Positions 14,307 to 19,635 of a stretch of 22,332 nucleotides of DNA are shown piece after piece. The DNA comes from CAYMSA01 sp964392965 (GTDB lineage: Bacteria; Actinomycetota; Coriobacteriia; Anaerosomatales; Anaerosomataceae), in NCBI GenBank assembly GCA_964392965.1, contig CAYMSA010000025.1, positions 1 to 22,332 on the forward strand, in the 5' to 3' direction. The notes under the pieces were generated by a model. That model did no database searches, was not told the DNA's origin, and worked only from the letters and a program-made list of their open reading frames with translations. The position numbers and the translations under genes are program-made. The number at the start of each line of letters is the position of its first letter. Position 1 is the first letter of the stretch.

Positions 14307-14336
14307 ATGCTACTGCCGCAGCCGTCGCGTTGTCAC
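14307..14336 (-). promoter_or_regulatory. Putative promoter of the ParB-like gene
   Basis: On the minus strand GTGACA (14336-14331), 18 nt, TAGCAT (14312-14307), in the context GGCAGTAGCAT that recurs near 7087 and, as GGCAGTAAAC, near 18467. It sits in the 91-nt gap after the stop codon at 14338. Confidence 0.45.
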
Positions 14337-14337
14337 G

Positions 14338-14589
14338 TCAACGGGTGACGAGGAACAGGAAGATGGAGCCGACGACGATGAGAACGGTCACGAACACGCC
14401 GTCGCCACGCCACCGCTCCCAGCGGTCTGCCCACGAACGCATACTCTTCAGTTCGGCGTCGGCGCGGTAGAGGTCGGCCTTGTAGGTGTCGCGCATCACC
14501 TCGGCCTCGTTCGCGCGTTCGCGCTCCTGCAGGGCGAGGTTGCGCCACTCGTCGCGTTGCTGGGTGAGTGTCATCTTCTTCTCGGTCAC
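14338..14589 (-). CDS. Coiled-coil protein with a C-terminal membrane anchor
   Basis: An 83-residue protein, VTEKKMTLTQQRDEWRNLAL at the start, a charged helix to about residue 62 ('RADAELKSMRSWADRWERWR'), then the hydrophobic segment 'GVFVTVLIVVGSIFLFLV' and a final TR. A single C-terminal membrane helix with a cytoplasmic coiled coil is clear. The GTG at 14589 is supported by GGAGGGACGAC and a GTGA overlap; ATG 14574 is possible. It could anchor a replication factor to the membrane or act as a spanin- or antiholin-like protein, but its position among replication genes favours neither strongly. No family is recognised. Confidence 0.7.
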   Translation of the reverse strand: MTEKKMTLTQQRDEWRNLALQERERANEAEVMRDTYKADLYRADAELKSMRSWADRWERWRGDGVFVTVLIVVGSIFLFLVTR

Positions 14590-14942
14590 GTCGTCCCTCC
14601 ATCGGGTTGCCAGTCGCAGTCGAAGCACAGTACCGGGGTCGAGTCGAGGACGGCCACCTTGTCCGAGCCGCACGACGGACAACGCCACGCCTGTTGCACG
14701 TCGTCGCGTCGATGACCCGCGACCGCCTCAAGGATGGTCGCCACGCTGGGCAACTGTTCTTCGGTGCGAATCAGCGTCCGCACCGCCGCGTTGACCTCCT
14801 CGGGCGTCGCCCCCGAGTCGATGAGCGCCATGCTGTAGGCGGCGTCACTCTCCGGCCTCCACGCCGCCCGAGGGAAGGCCGCGGCGAGGAGCTTGACCGC
14901 CTTCAGGATTCGCTGCGGGTCCGAGTCTAGGAGTTCGTTCAT
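14586..14942 (-). CDS. Helicase-loader-like protein (G39P type) with C-terminal zinc ribbon
   Basis: A 118-residue protein. The first 75 residues ('LDSDPQRILKAVKLLAAAFP', then 'YSMALIDSGATPEEVNAAVR' and 'TLIRTEEQLPSVATILEAV') follow the pattern of G39P/DnaB-loader-like N-terminal domains: a helical bundle with 'aaFP...w.......y...L.d...e.v..Av..li.t...lPsvatil'. The C-terminus 'WRCPSCGSDKVAVLDST' plus 'VLCFDCDWQ' is a four-cysteine zinc ribbon. ATG 14942 has GGAGGCGACC. It follows the replication initiator, with which it overlaps, as loaders usually do. It would recruit the replicative helicase to the origin. The loader call is by pattern and context. Confidence 0.6.
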   Translation of the reverse strand: MNELLDSDPQRILKAVKLLAAAFPRAAWRPESDAAYSMALIDSGATPEEVNAAVRTLIRTEEQLPSVATILEAVAGHRRDDVQQAWRCPSCGSDKVAVLDSTPVLCFDCDWQPDGGTT

Positions 14943-15792
14943 GGTCGCCTCCGAAGATGTCGATGCCTGCCTCAATCACGTCGCTCAGCCGCCGCGTGCC
15001 GCGCACGTCCATGCCGCCGTGTTCCTCGCCCTCGGCCCATTCCTTCCAGCGGTTCGGGTCTTTGGCGAGGAAGGTGCGCGCGTGCTTCATCTTGCAATCG
15101 GTCGCCTCACAGTGCGACCTGTAGCCGTGAGCGGCGAGGAACAGGTCGTCGCGCGTCGCCCCGTGTTCACGCCACCACCCGTAGAGTTTGCGCGCATCGG
15201 CCTTGCTGCCGACCTTGCCGTACTCGACCCACCAGAACTCGAAGTCGTTGTCGATGTCGCTCGCCTTAAGGGGTTTCTGTTCTTTCGTTGAACGTTCTTC
15301 GTTAACCGTTAGCGCGCCCACGCGAGAGTCGCCTTCGTGTCGCCCTGTTGTCGTCGAATCACGTTCAATCTGTCGCCTCGTTGTCGCCCTGTTGTCGCCT
15401 TCGTTGTCGCCTGTCGCGTGGGCGCGCTCGATGCGTTTCTGTTGACGCTTCAACAGTCGTCGTTCCCACAGGATGCCGTTGTACTGCGCCCAATCGTGGA
15501 CCTCGAGGAACGACCACTCGTCGTCGCTTCGCCCCGCGTCGAGGAACCCAGTTGCAACGAGGGCGGCGACGACACTGTTGCCGTCCCGTCCCGTGCGTTT
15601 CCCGAGCAACCTCGTGAACGCGCGCAAGGCGCGCCCCTCGACCCGTCCTGACGGTTCGACCTCGGCGAACCAGAGCCACGTCTGCAACAGGGCGAGCGCA
15701 GCCGCGCCTTCATCGTCGTCGAGGTCTTCCGCGAGGACTTGGAACTTAGGGTGGTCGAGGAGGTCGCAATCGACCCGGACCCATTGTGCCAT
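14845..15792 (-). CDS. Phage replication initiator / replisome organizer-like protein
   Basis: A 315-residue protein starting MAQWVRVDCDLLDHPKFQVL. The N-terminal domain (about 1-115) has 'AALALLQTWLWFAEVEPSGR', 'GNSVVAALVATGFLDAG' and 'WSFLEVHDWAQYNGI', the winged-helix pattern of phage replisome organizers (DnaD/O-protein-like N-terminus). Residues about 120-160 are a hydrophilic linker whose DNA carries iteron-like repeats. The C-terminal part has 'FEFWWVEYGKVGSKADARKL' (about 184-203), also typical of replication proteins. The last 33 residues are Gly/Pro/Arg-rich and overlap the loader gene by 98 nt, so the true C-terminus is uncertain. ATG 15792 follows GAGGGAGCGGCG. Confidence 0.78.
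   Translation of the reverse strand: MAQWVRVDCDLLDHPKFQVLAEDLDDDEGAAALALLQTWLWFAEVEPSGRVEGRALRAFTRLLGKRTGRDGNSVVAALVATGFLDAGRSDDEWSFLEVHDWAQYNGILWERRLLKRQQKRIERAHATGDNEGDNRATTRRQIERDSTTTGRHEGDSRVGALTVNEERSTKEQKPLKASDIDNDFEFWWVEYGKVGSKADARKLYGWWREHGATRDDLFLAAHGYRSHCEATDCKMKHARTFLAKDPNRWKEWAEGEEHGGMDVRGTRRLSDVIEAGIDIFGGDHERTPRLGPAANPEGGQAPRRGLPSGGVEAGE
15267..15418. other. Candidate replication origin: iteron array plus AT-rich stretch inside the initiator gene
   Basis: GTCGCC occurs at 15328, 15339, 15372, 15383, 15394 and 15406, with related GTCGTC at 15350 and GTCGCG at 15413. Neighbouring starts are 11 nt apart (or 22 or 12), which is one helical turn and not a codon multiple. Next to them 15267-15312 is only about 40% GC by my count, in a GC-rich genome, and contains GAACGTTC and GTTAAC palindromes. 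Iterons with an AT-rich flank inside the initiator gene's linker region are the arrangement of the lambda origin in gene O. Direct repeats plus AT-rich DNA are seen; origin activity is inferred. Confidence 0.6.
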
Positions 15793-15849
15793 CGCCGCTC
15801 CCTCGTCTTCGCCTGTGTCGACCCTATCAGGCCGCGTCGTCGACGTGCC

Positions 15850-16047
15850 TCAACTACTCGATGAGGCTGCGACCTCGCGCAACGCCTCGCTCACCGCGAC
15901 GTTGACCCGGCCCATGAACGCACTCGCTTCCTCAACGTCGTCGAAGTCCTTGCTGATGCACAGGCCGGGCGGCACCCGCCCCATGAGGGCGTCGGGGACT
16001 GCGGGCATGGTGAGTCGGTCGAAACGCACCGTGACGATGACCTTCAT
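15850..16047 (-). CDS. Hypothetical small protein
   Basis: A 65-residue protein, MKVIVTVRFDRLTMPAVPDA first, then 'LCISKDFDDVEEASAFMGRV' and a tail of four serines. It looks like a small beta-alpha unit. ATG 16047 follows GAAGGAGGAACG; longer starts upstream (to 16131) would run through the intergenic repeat and lack coding character. It lies between the VRR nuclease and the replication initiator and may be the first gene of the replication operon. Function unknown. Confidence 0.66.
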   Translation of the reverse strand: MKVIVTVRFDRLTMPAVPDALMGRVPPGLCISKDFDDVEEASAFMGRVNVAVSEALREVAASSSS

Positions 16048-16092
16048 TCGTTCCTCCTTCGGAAATCGACGGTGACGGCGGGGGTGACGCCT

Positions 16093-16147
16093 GCGACGTA
16101 GTACATGCGTCGACACGTCCCGTCGCGCCACCGCGCGTTCTAACGCG
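16093..16147 (+). repeat. Bipartite intergenic repeat, copy 3 of 4
   Basis: Reads GCGACGTAGTACATGCGT, 16-nt spacer, GCCACCGCGCGTTCTAACGC on the plus strand. CGGTGACGGCG at 16070-16080 is a partial inverted partner of the second box. A separate perfect palindrome GCGCGTCGACGCGC (16154-16167) sits between this copy and the stop codon of the VRR nuclease gene and could form a terminator-like hairpin. Confidence 0.82.
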
Positions 16148-16168
16148 TTGTTCGCGCGTCGACGCGCC

Positions 16169-16516
16169 TCACCTCGTCGCGTATCCGCATCGAGGGCACT
16201 TGTAGGCGCGCGTCAGTTGCTTCTCGTAGTACAGCAGGGCGTCGTCGAGCGACGACACGACCGGGATGAAGTAGCCATGCGCCATCGCCCCGGCGTGGAA
16301 CTTCACCTGTCGCGGGTTCAGCTTCTCGCCCGGGCGCTTCAACTCCCAGAGGTTCACTCGGCCATGCCCGATGAGAACGAGGTCGGGGAAGCCCGGCGTC
16401 GTGCGCGATGCGGCGGGGTCGCCACGGTAGGCGCGCGTCGACTGCACCTCGGCGACCATGAAGCCGAGTTTGCCGAGGGCCTTGACGACCTCGTGTTGGA
16501 TGTCCCGTTCAAGCAT
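16169..16516 (-). CDS. VRR-NUC domain nuclease
   Basis: A 115-residue protein starting MLERDIQHEVVKALGKLGFM. The core 'TTPGFPDLVLIGHGRVNLWE' followed by 'LKRPGEKLNPRQVKFHAGAM' contains PGFPDL, then E-x-K (WELKRP), then Q in the downstream helix: the PD-(D/E)XK active site of VRR-NUC proteins. The length is normal for stand-alone phage members. The C-terminus adds a CPRC pair. ATG 16516 overlaps the preceding gene by 8 nt. In phages with an ERF or RecT annealase such nucleases probably act in recombination or Holliday-junction processing. Confidence 0.88.
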   Translation of the reverse strand: MLERDIQHEVVKALGKLGFMVAEVQSTRAYRGDPAASRTTPGFPDLVLIGHGRVNLWELKRPGEKLNPRQVKFHAGAMAHGYFIPVVSSLDDALLYYEKQLTRAYKCPRCGYATR

Positions 16517-16862
16517 CGGGTGCCCGCACGATGCGCCACACGCGAAGGTCGCTCCCGTGATTCGTGACGCGTTCGCTCTTGGTCCAGCCGACCTTGACGG
16601 TGATGCCGCGACGCGCGAGGCCAGCGATGTAGCCTCCCACGCCGTTGTTCGTCGGCCTGCCGTCCTCGTCGGTCGGTTGCCCGATGTCCTTCTGGATGTC
16701 TTCGCTGGTGAAGTCACAGCCGACACGTTCGCGCACCCACTCGTCCGCGCGGTCGCGCCACGACAGCAGGTGAGACTCCGCGAGCGTTTCGCCGCGCACC
16801 TTCTCGGCTTCGCTCAACGGGCGGTCGAACAGTTCGTGGAACAGGTTGCCTTGCGCGTTCAT
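16509..16862 (-). CDS. Hypothetical winged-helix-like protein
   Basis: A 117-residue protein starting MNAQGNLFHELFDRPLSEAE. The middle has 'AESHLLSWRDRADEWVRERV' and 'CDFTSEDIQKDIGQPTDEDG', then 'NNGVGGYIAGLARRGITVKV' and a basic strand 'VTNHGSDLRVWRIVRA'. Helix-helix-'GYIAGLARRG' followed by two strands resembles a winged-helix fold, which may bind DNA ends or a recombination intermediate. ATG 16862 has GGAGGAACCG and overlaps the stop of the membrane micropeptide. It precedes the VRR nuclease in the same operon. I cannot name the family. Confidence 0.66.
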   Translation of the reverse strand: MNAQGNLFHELFDRPLSEAEKVRGETLAESHLLSWRDRADEWVRERVGCDFTSEDIQKDIGQPTDEDGRPTNNGVGGYIAGLARRGITVKVGWTKSERVTNHGSDLRVWRIVRAPDA

Positions 16863-16951
16863 CGGTTCCTCCAGTACAGCGCGAGCGCCAGCCCGATGAG
16901 GCAGACGACTGAGAATCCTATGCAGACCCACATGATGGCCGAGGTGGTCAT
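16859..16951 (-). CDS. 30-residue single-span membrane peptide
   Basis: A small gene of 30 codons: it starts MTTSAIMWVCIGFSVVCLIG and ends ALALYWRNR. Almost the whole peptide is one transmembrane helix (about residues 5-25) with a positively charged C-terminus. AAGGGGAGCC stands right before the ATG at 16951, and its TGA overlaps the ATG of the next gene (ATGA). These two signals are why I accept so short an ORF. A regulator of a membrane process, a small holin-like or antiholin-like peptide, or a toxin-like peptide are all possible. Confidence 0.6.
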   Translation of the reverse strand: MTTSAIMWVCIGFSVVCLIGLALALYWRNR

Positions 16952-16970
16952 GGCTCCCCTTCGAGGTGAA

Positions 16971-17001
16971 GGGGGCGGGACGTGCGCGACGCCCCGCCCC
17001 C
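16971..17001 (-). terminator. GC-rich hairpin, probable terminator
   Basis: GGGGGCGGG (16971-16979) pairs perfectly with CCCGCCCCC (16993-17001) around a 13-nt loop, six bases after the stop codon at 17008. On the minus strand the stem is followed by only TT, so termination may be partial and would attenuate the downstream membrane peptide and nuclease genes. Confidence 0.65.
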
Positions 17002-17007
17002 CGGTCG

Positions 17008-17475
17008 TCAGACCTTGCCTTTGACGACGCCCTCACCCGCAACGATGGTGGCGGTGAAGTCGCCGACGGTCGTCTGCGGGTCGACGCCCGCGAGGAAGTA
17101 GTGGAAGCGCATCCCGACACGGACGCGGGCGACCTTCTTCTTCTCGATGAGGTACGCGAGCGCGTCGCTCACCGAGGCGCGTGACGCCTTGACAGGCGCG
17201 GCGGTGGTGAGGTCGACGACATCACGCGCGTCAGCCTCGGTCGCGGGCAAGGTGGCGAGCAACCAGTCCTGCAACGCCTTCTGCAGGCGGCTGTCAGGGT
17301 TGCGCGACGTGTCGCGCGTTCTACGCGCCTTCCGCGCGACGGGCGCAGGTGCTTCGATGCCTTGTTCGAGGCACGTCAGCGAGGCGCGCAGAATCACGCT
17401 CACGGTCGCCGCGTCGCCTTCGGCGGCGACGTGCCCGTGGGGCAAGTCGAGTTCGATGCGGTACGTGTCGTTCAC
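17008..17475 (-). CDS. Hypothetical winged-helix-like protein next to the annealase
   Basis: A 155-residue protein, GTG start at 17475 with AAGGAGGAACGAC. The N-terminus is 'MNDTYRIELDLPHGHVAAEG' (small acidic/beta part), then a basic linker 'VARKARRTRDTSRNPDSR', then a helical region with 'RLQKALQDWLLATLP', 'SRASVSDALAYLIEKKKVAR' and 'VRVGMRFHYFLAGVD'. The last portion looks like a winged helix. It overlaps the annealase stop (GTGA), so the two are co-translated. A DNA-binding partner of the annealase is a fair inference; no family is recognised. Confidence 0.68.
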   Translation of the reverse strand: MNDTYRIELDLPHGHVAAEGDAATVSVILRASLTCLEQGIEAPAPVARKARRTRDTSRNPDSRLQKALQDWLLATLPATEADARDVVDLTTAAPVKASRASVSDALAYLIEKKKVARVRVGMRFHYFLAGVDPQTTVGDFTATIVAGEGVVKGKV

Positions 17476-18443
17476 GTCGTTCCTCCTTGGTCGTCAGGTT
17501 CGCCTGTGGTGAAGGGGATGTCATCGTCGCCCCCAAAGGGGACGTTCTCATCGGCAAGGCCGCTCACCCAGCCGATGAGCGCGGCGTACTCGTCGAGCGT
17601 GAGTTCGTCGAGGTGTTGGACGCCGAACGCTTCGGCGGCGTGGGCCATCACGTCGGTCGGCACGATGCCGCTCGCCTGCACTTCGCTGCCGAGCTTGCGT
17701 TGCGCGTCACCCGACTTCCGTGCCCATTCGGTCGCGACCTTCAGTTGGTCGACGCTCGCGGCCTTGGTCGAGTCGAGCGACAGGTTGCGCTTGAACCAGC
17801 GGTGAATCGTGTCCTCGCCGAGCTTGTTGCTGCGCGCGACGGCCCAGAACTGTCGCAGGAAGGTCGCCGTAGCGGAGGGCGGTTCGCCGTTGCCCGCGGG
17901 CGCGGGCGCGGGCGAGTTGCGGCGCGGCGCGTTGCGTGCGCCCCGTTCGGCCCCGGCGTGTTCGTTGTCGGCCTCGTCCCCCGATTCGATGAGGAACGTC
18001 TTGAGCAAGGCGTTCTTCGTCATGTAGCTGAGCGCCTTGCCCGTCGCCTTGTCGCCCGTGTCGATGCCTTCCCCGACGAAGCGGGCGGTGATGCTGTCCT
18101 CGGGCTTGTCGACGTTGTAGAACGTCACGTCAGCCCACAGGGTCCACATCGTTTGCTCGGCCCCGGATTTCGTCTTGCCCGCCGATTCGGAAGCGGACAG
18201 TTCGGGGTTGACGGTGATGGACCACCCGACGCCGTACCTGATGAGCGCGGGTCGGACGGCAGCCATCACGTCGTCATGCTTCGCGTAGTTGTAGGTCCCG
18301 CCTGCGGTCGCGCGGCCCTTCTTCTGGACGTAACTCGCCTCGGTCGCCACCAACAGCAATCGCTGGTGGATGTTCAGCGAGGGGTCGTGCCCGAGAGTCG
18401 CGATGGGTGCCGCTTCGGGGGTGGGTTCGGTCGTCTTCGCCAA
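17472..18443 (-). CDS. erf: ERF-family single-strand annealing protein
   Basis: A 323-residue protein. The ERF domain spans about 25-155: 'NIHQRLLLVATEASYVQKKG', 'GGTYNYAKHDDVMAAVRPAL', 'GVGWSITVNPELSASESAG', 'VTFYNVDKPEDSITARFVGE' and 'GIDTGDKATGKALSYMTKNA', the last being the 'G.g.D.gDKa..kA.t.a.Kyal...f' signature. A proline-rich linker follows (about 170-190), then a helical C-terminal domain and an acidic tail with DDDIPF (about 306-311), the sequence of the SSB C-terminal tip, here 12 residues from the end. TTG 18443 is the start, with AGGAGGCACC. It anneals complementary single strands in phage recombination and partners with the VRR nuclease. Confidence 0.92.
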   Translation of the reverse strand: MAKTTEPTPEAAPIATLGHDPSLNIHQRLLLVATEASYVQKKGRATAGGTYNYAKHDDVMAAVRPALIRYGVGWSITVNPELSASESAGKTKSGAEQTMWTLWADVTFYNVDKPEDSITARFVGEGIDTGDKATGKALSYMTKNALLKTFLIESGDEADNEHAGAERGARNAPRRNSPAPAPAGNGEPPSATATFLRQFWAVARSNKLGEDTIHRWFKRNLSLDSTKAASVDQLKVATEWARKSGDAQRKLGSEVQASGIVPTDVMAHAAEAFGVQHLDELTLDEYAALIGWVSGLADENVPFGGDDDIPFTTGEPDDQGGTT

Positions 18444-18461
18444 GGTGCCTCCTTTGACTAT

Positions 18462-18490
18462 CGTTTACTGCCGCAGGTTCATCGTGTCAG
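18462..18490 (-). promoter_or_regulatory. Putative promoter of the annealase operon
   Basis: On the minus strand CTGACA (18490-18485), 17 nt, TAAACG (18467-18462), in the same GGCAGTA context as 14307-14336. The -10 would place the start about 10-15 nt before the TTG at 18443. The -10 match is weak. Confidence 0.4.
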
Positions 18491-18498
18491 CGCGAGCG

Positions 18499-18708
18499 TC
18501 AGTGAGTCAACAGGCTCACCACGACGTGCGCGCTCAGGTACAGGACGGTGAAGGTGGCGAGGCAGAACACCGCGATGCCGCCGACGCGTCGCCGCCTCCG
18601 CTCGCGGCGGGCGCGAGACAGCCGCTCGCGCTCCCTGCGCGCCCGCCACCGAGCTTCCCACTGTTCAGGCGTCATCTGCGCCTCCAACGGTTGCCACTTC
18701 AAACTCAT
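18499..18708 (-). CDS. Small basic single-span membrane protein
   Basis: A 69-residue protein. The start MSLKWQPLEAQMTPEQWEAR leads into a strongly basic helix ('RARRERERLSRARRERRRRR', about 22-41) and then a membrane helix ('VGGIAVFCLATFTVLYLSAH', about 42-61). Basic cytoplasmic head plus C-terminal anchor. ATG 18708 follows GGGAGGCGA and overlaps the stop of the two-span protein (ATGA), so the two membrane proteins form a translated pair. It might be an antiholin, an accessory of the two-span protein, or a superinfection-exclusion factor; the sequence does not say which. Confidence 0.68.
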   Translation of the reverse strand: MSLKWQPLEAQMTPEQWEARWRARRERERLSRARRERRRRRVGGIAVFCLATFTVLYLSAHVVVSLLTH

Positions 18709-18923
18709 TCGCCTCCCTTGCTCCTGATGCCGTAGCGGGTCACCCATGGGGCGAGCCAGTTCGTGGCGAAGACGCCGAGGCCGCTGATGATGGCGACCAC
18801 GACCGTCTGCCAGTTCTCGCCCGTCATGTTGAACACGTCGTACTTGAAGGTCGCCAGCGCGGAGACGAAGCCCCACGCAGCGACCACGCCGAGTGTCCAA
18901 AGGACGCCTTTCCAGCCGTTCAC
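18705..18923 (-). CDS. Two-span small membrane protein, holin-like
   Basis: A 72-residue protein, GTG start at 18923 with GGGAGGTGACGC. Two hydrophobic segments are visible: 'VLWTLGVVAAWGFVSALAT' (about 7-25) and 'TVVVAIISGLGVFATNWLAP' (about 40-59), separated by a polar loop, and a positively charged C-terminus 'RYGIRSKGGE'. Size and topology fit class II holins, but no lysin gene lies nearby and the gene sits between regulators and the annealase. An exclusion or membrane-potential role for a lysogen is an alternative. It overlaps the neighbouring genes on both sides. Confidence 0.66.
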   Translation of the reverse strand: MNGWKGVLWTLGVVAAWGFVSALATFKYDVFNMTGENWQTVVVAIISGLGVFATNWLAPWVTRYGIRSKGGE

Positions 18924-19201
18924 GCGTCACCTCCCTTCACGATGATGGGGACCACAACGTGCAGGAGCCTACCACCGTGAAGGGACTCAAGGGCGATGAG
19001 TTCGTGCGGCTCGGGAAGCCGCAGGCCGCGCTCGATTTCGCTCAGGTGACTCGCGCTGATGCCCGTCTGCGCCGCGAGGGCGGCGACGCTCATCTCGCCC
19101 CGAGCTTCGGTCAACGTGCGCACGTCTTCACCGAGGTGCCGTTTGCACAGCGCGGCGGCGAAGGCGGGAGCGGGGTACTCGGTCGGGGCCTTGCGCTTCA
19201 T
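18920..19201 (-). CDS. Cro/CI-type HTH protein
   Basis: A 93-residue protein starting MKRKAPTEYPAPAFAAALCK. Residues about 37-66 ('MSVAALAAQTGISASHLSEI', 'ERGLRLPEP') are a classic HTH_3 domain ('s...LA..tGis.s.lS.iErG.r.P'). The C-terminus is a short strand 'RLLHVVVPIIVKGG' that may dimerise. ATG 19201 is taken because upstream codons lack coding character. A strong hairpin (19222-19256) and a promoter candidate (19291-19320) precede it. It could be the lysogeny repressor or a Cro-like regulator; no LexA-type protease domain is present. Confidence 0.82.
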   Translation of the reverse strand: MKRKAPTEYPAPAFAAALCKRHLGEDVRTLTEARGEMSVAALAAQTGISASHLSEIERGLRLPEPHELIALESLHGGRLLHVVVPIIVKGGDA

Positions 19202-19221
19202 GCTCGACCCCCGAGAAGAGC

Positions 19222-19256
19222 GGGGACGGTCAACCTGCGGCGGGTCGACCGTCCCC
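19222..19256 (-). promoter_or_regulatory. 10-bp perfect hairpin in the leader of the HTH gene
   Basis: GGGGACGGTC (19222-19231) pairs with GACCGTCCCC (19247-19256) around 15 nt. It lies 21 nt before the HTH start codon. It may be an attenuator or, since it is palindromic, a binding site of the HTH protein itself. Confidence 0.55.
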
Positions 19257-19290
19257 AGAGGCAACCATCGTCGGCGAAGACGACGACGAC

Positions 19291-19320
19291 ACTGTACCGC
19301 ACTCGCGTCCGTCGAGTCAC
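19291..19320 (-). promoter_or_regulatory. Putative promoter of the HTH gene
   Basis: On the minus strand GTGACT (19320-19315), 18 nt, TACAGT (19296-19291). The -35 overlaps the stop codon of the excisionase-like gene. The match is fair, and it would start a transcript carrying the hairpin leader. Confidence 0.4.
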
Positions 19321-19520
19321 GTTTCGTCCTCCTCCTCGGGATGGCCCCACGCATCGGCGACCGACGCGCGCACCTTCCAGTGTGAGTTCGGCCCGCGACG
19401 CTTGGCCTTGAGGTCGCCGCGTTGCACGGCCCGCCACACGGTCATGTAGCAACAGCCCTCGCGGGCGGCGACCTCGCGCAACGTCAGCCACGGGTCCTTG
19501 ACGCCTGTCTGTTCCGTCAT
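19317..19520 (-). CDS. Excisionase/MerR-like HTH DNA-binding protein
   Basis: A 67-residue protein starting MTEQTGVKDPWLTLREVAAR. The core 'WLTLREVAAREGCCYMTVWR' and then 'AVQRGDLKAKRRG' matches the HTH_17/excisionase pattern ('lt..evA...g.s..tvwr.v..G.l.a.r.g...w.v'). The acidic tail is 'GHPEEEDET'. ATG 19520 is preceded by AGGAGGTGACG; the upstream GTG is too close to the ribosome site. Such proteins act as excisionases, as regulators, or as small DNA-bending factors. With no integrase in the window, a regulatory role is equally likely. Confidence 0.8.
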   Translation of the reverse strand: MTEQTGVKDPWLTLREVAAREGCCYMTVWRAVQRGDLKAKRRGPNSHWKVRASVADAWGHPEEEDET

Positions 19521-19548
19521 CGTCACCTCCTATGCTTGGACGTTCATG

Positions 19549-19595
19549 GAACGCGCGGTGGCGCGTTAGTCGATGCGAACGAATGTAGTACGTCG
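19549..19595 (-). repeat. Bipartite intergenic repeat, copy 4 of 4
   Basis: On the minus strand CGACGTACTACATTCGT, 16-nt spacer, GCCACCGCGCGTTCC. The third part diverges from GCGTTCTAACGC of the other copies. A second CGCGCCACCG box lies in the opposite orientation at 19610-19620, so the copy is flanked by an inverted repeat about 50 nt apart. It fills the gap between the coiled-coil gene stop (19636) and the excisionase-like gene. Confidence 0.78.
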
Positions 19596-19635
19596 AAGAC
19601 GCACCTCCCGCGCGCCACCGTCGCGTCCATGCGCG

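Noticed and set aside
15328..15418. CRISPR array or coding microsatellite as an explanation for the repeats in the initiator gene
   Set aside because: Units are only 6-8 nt at 11-nt steps without spacers of CRISPR size, and the period is not a multiple of three.
17349..18551. Long plus-strand open frame opposite the annealase
   Set aside because: Antisense shadow of the ERF gene; no recognisable domain.
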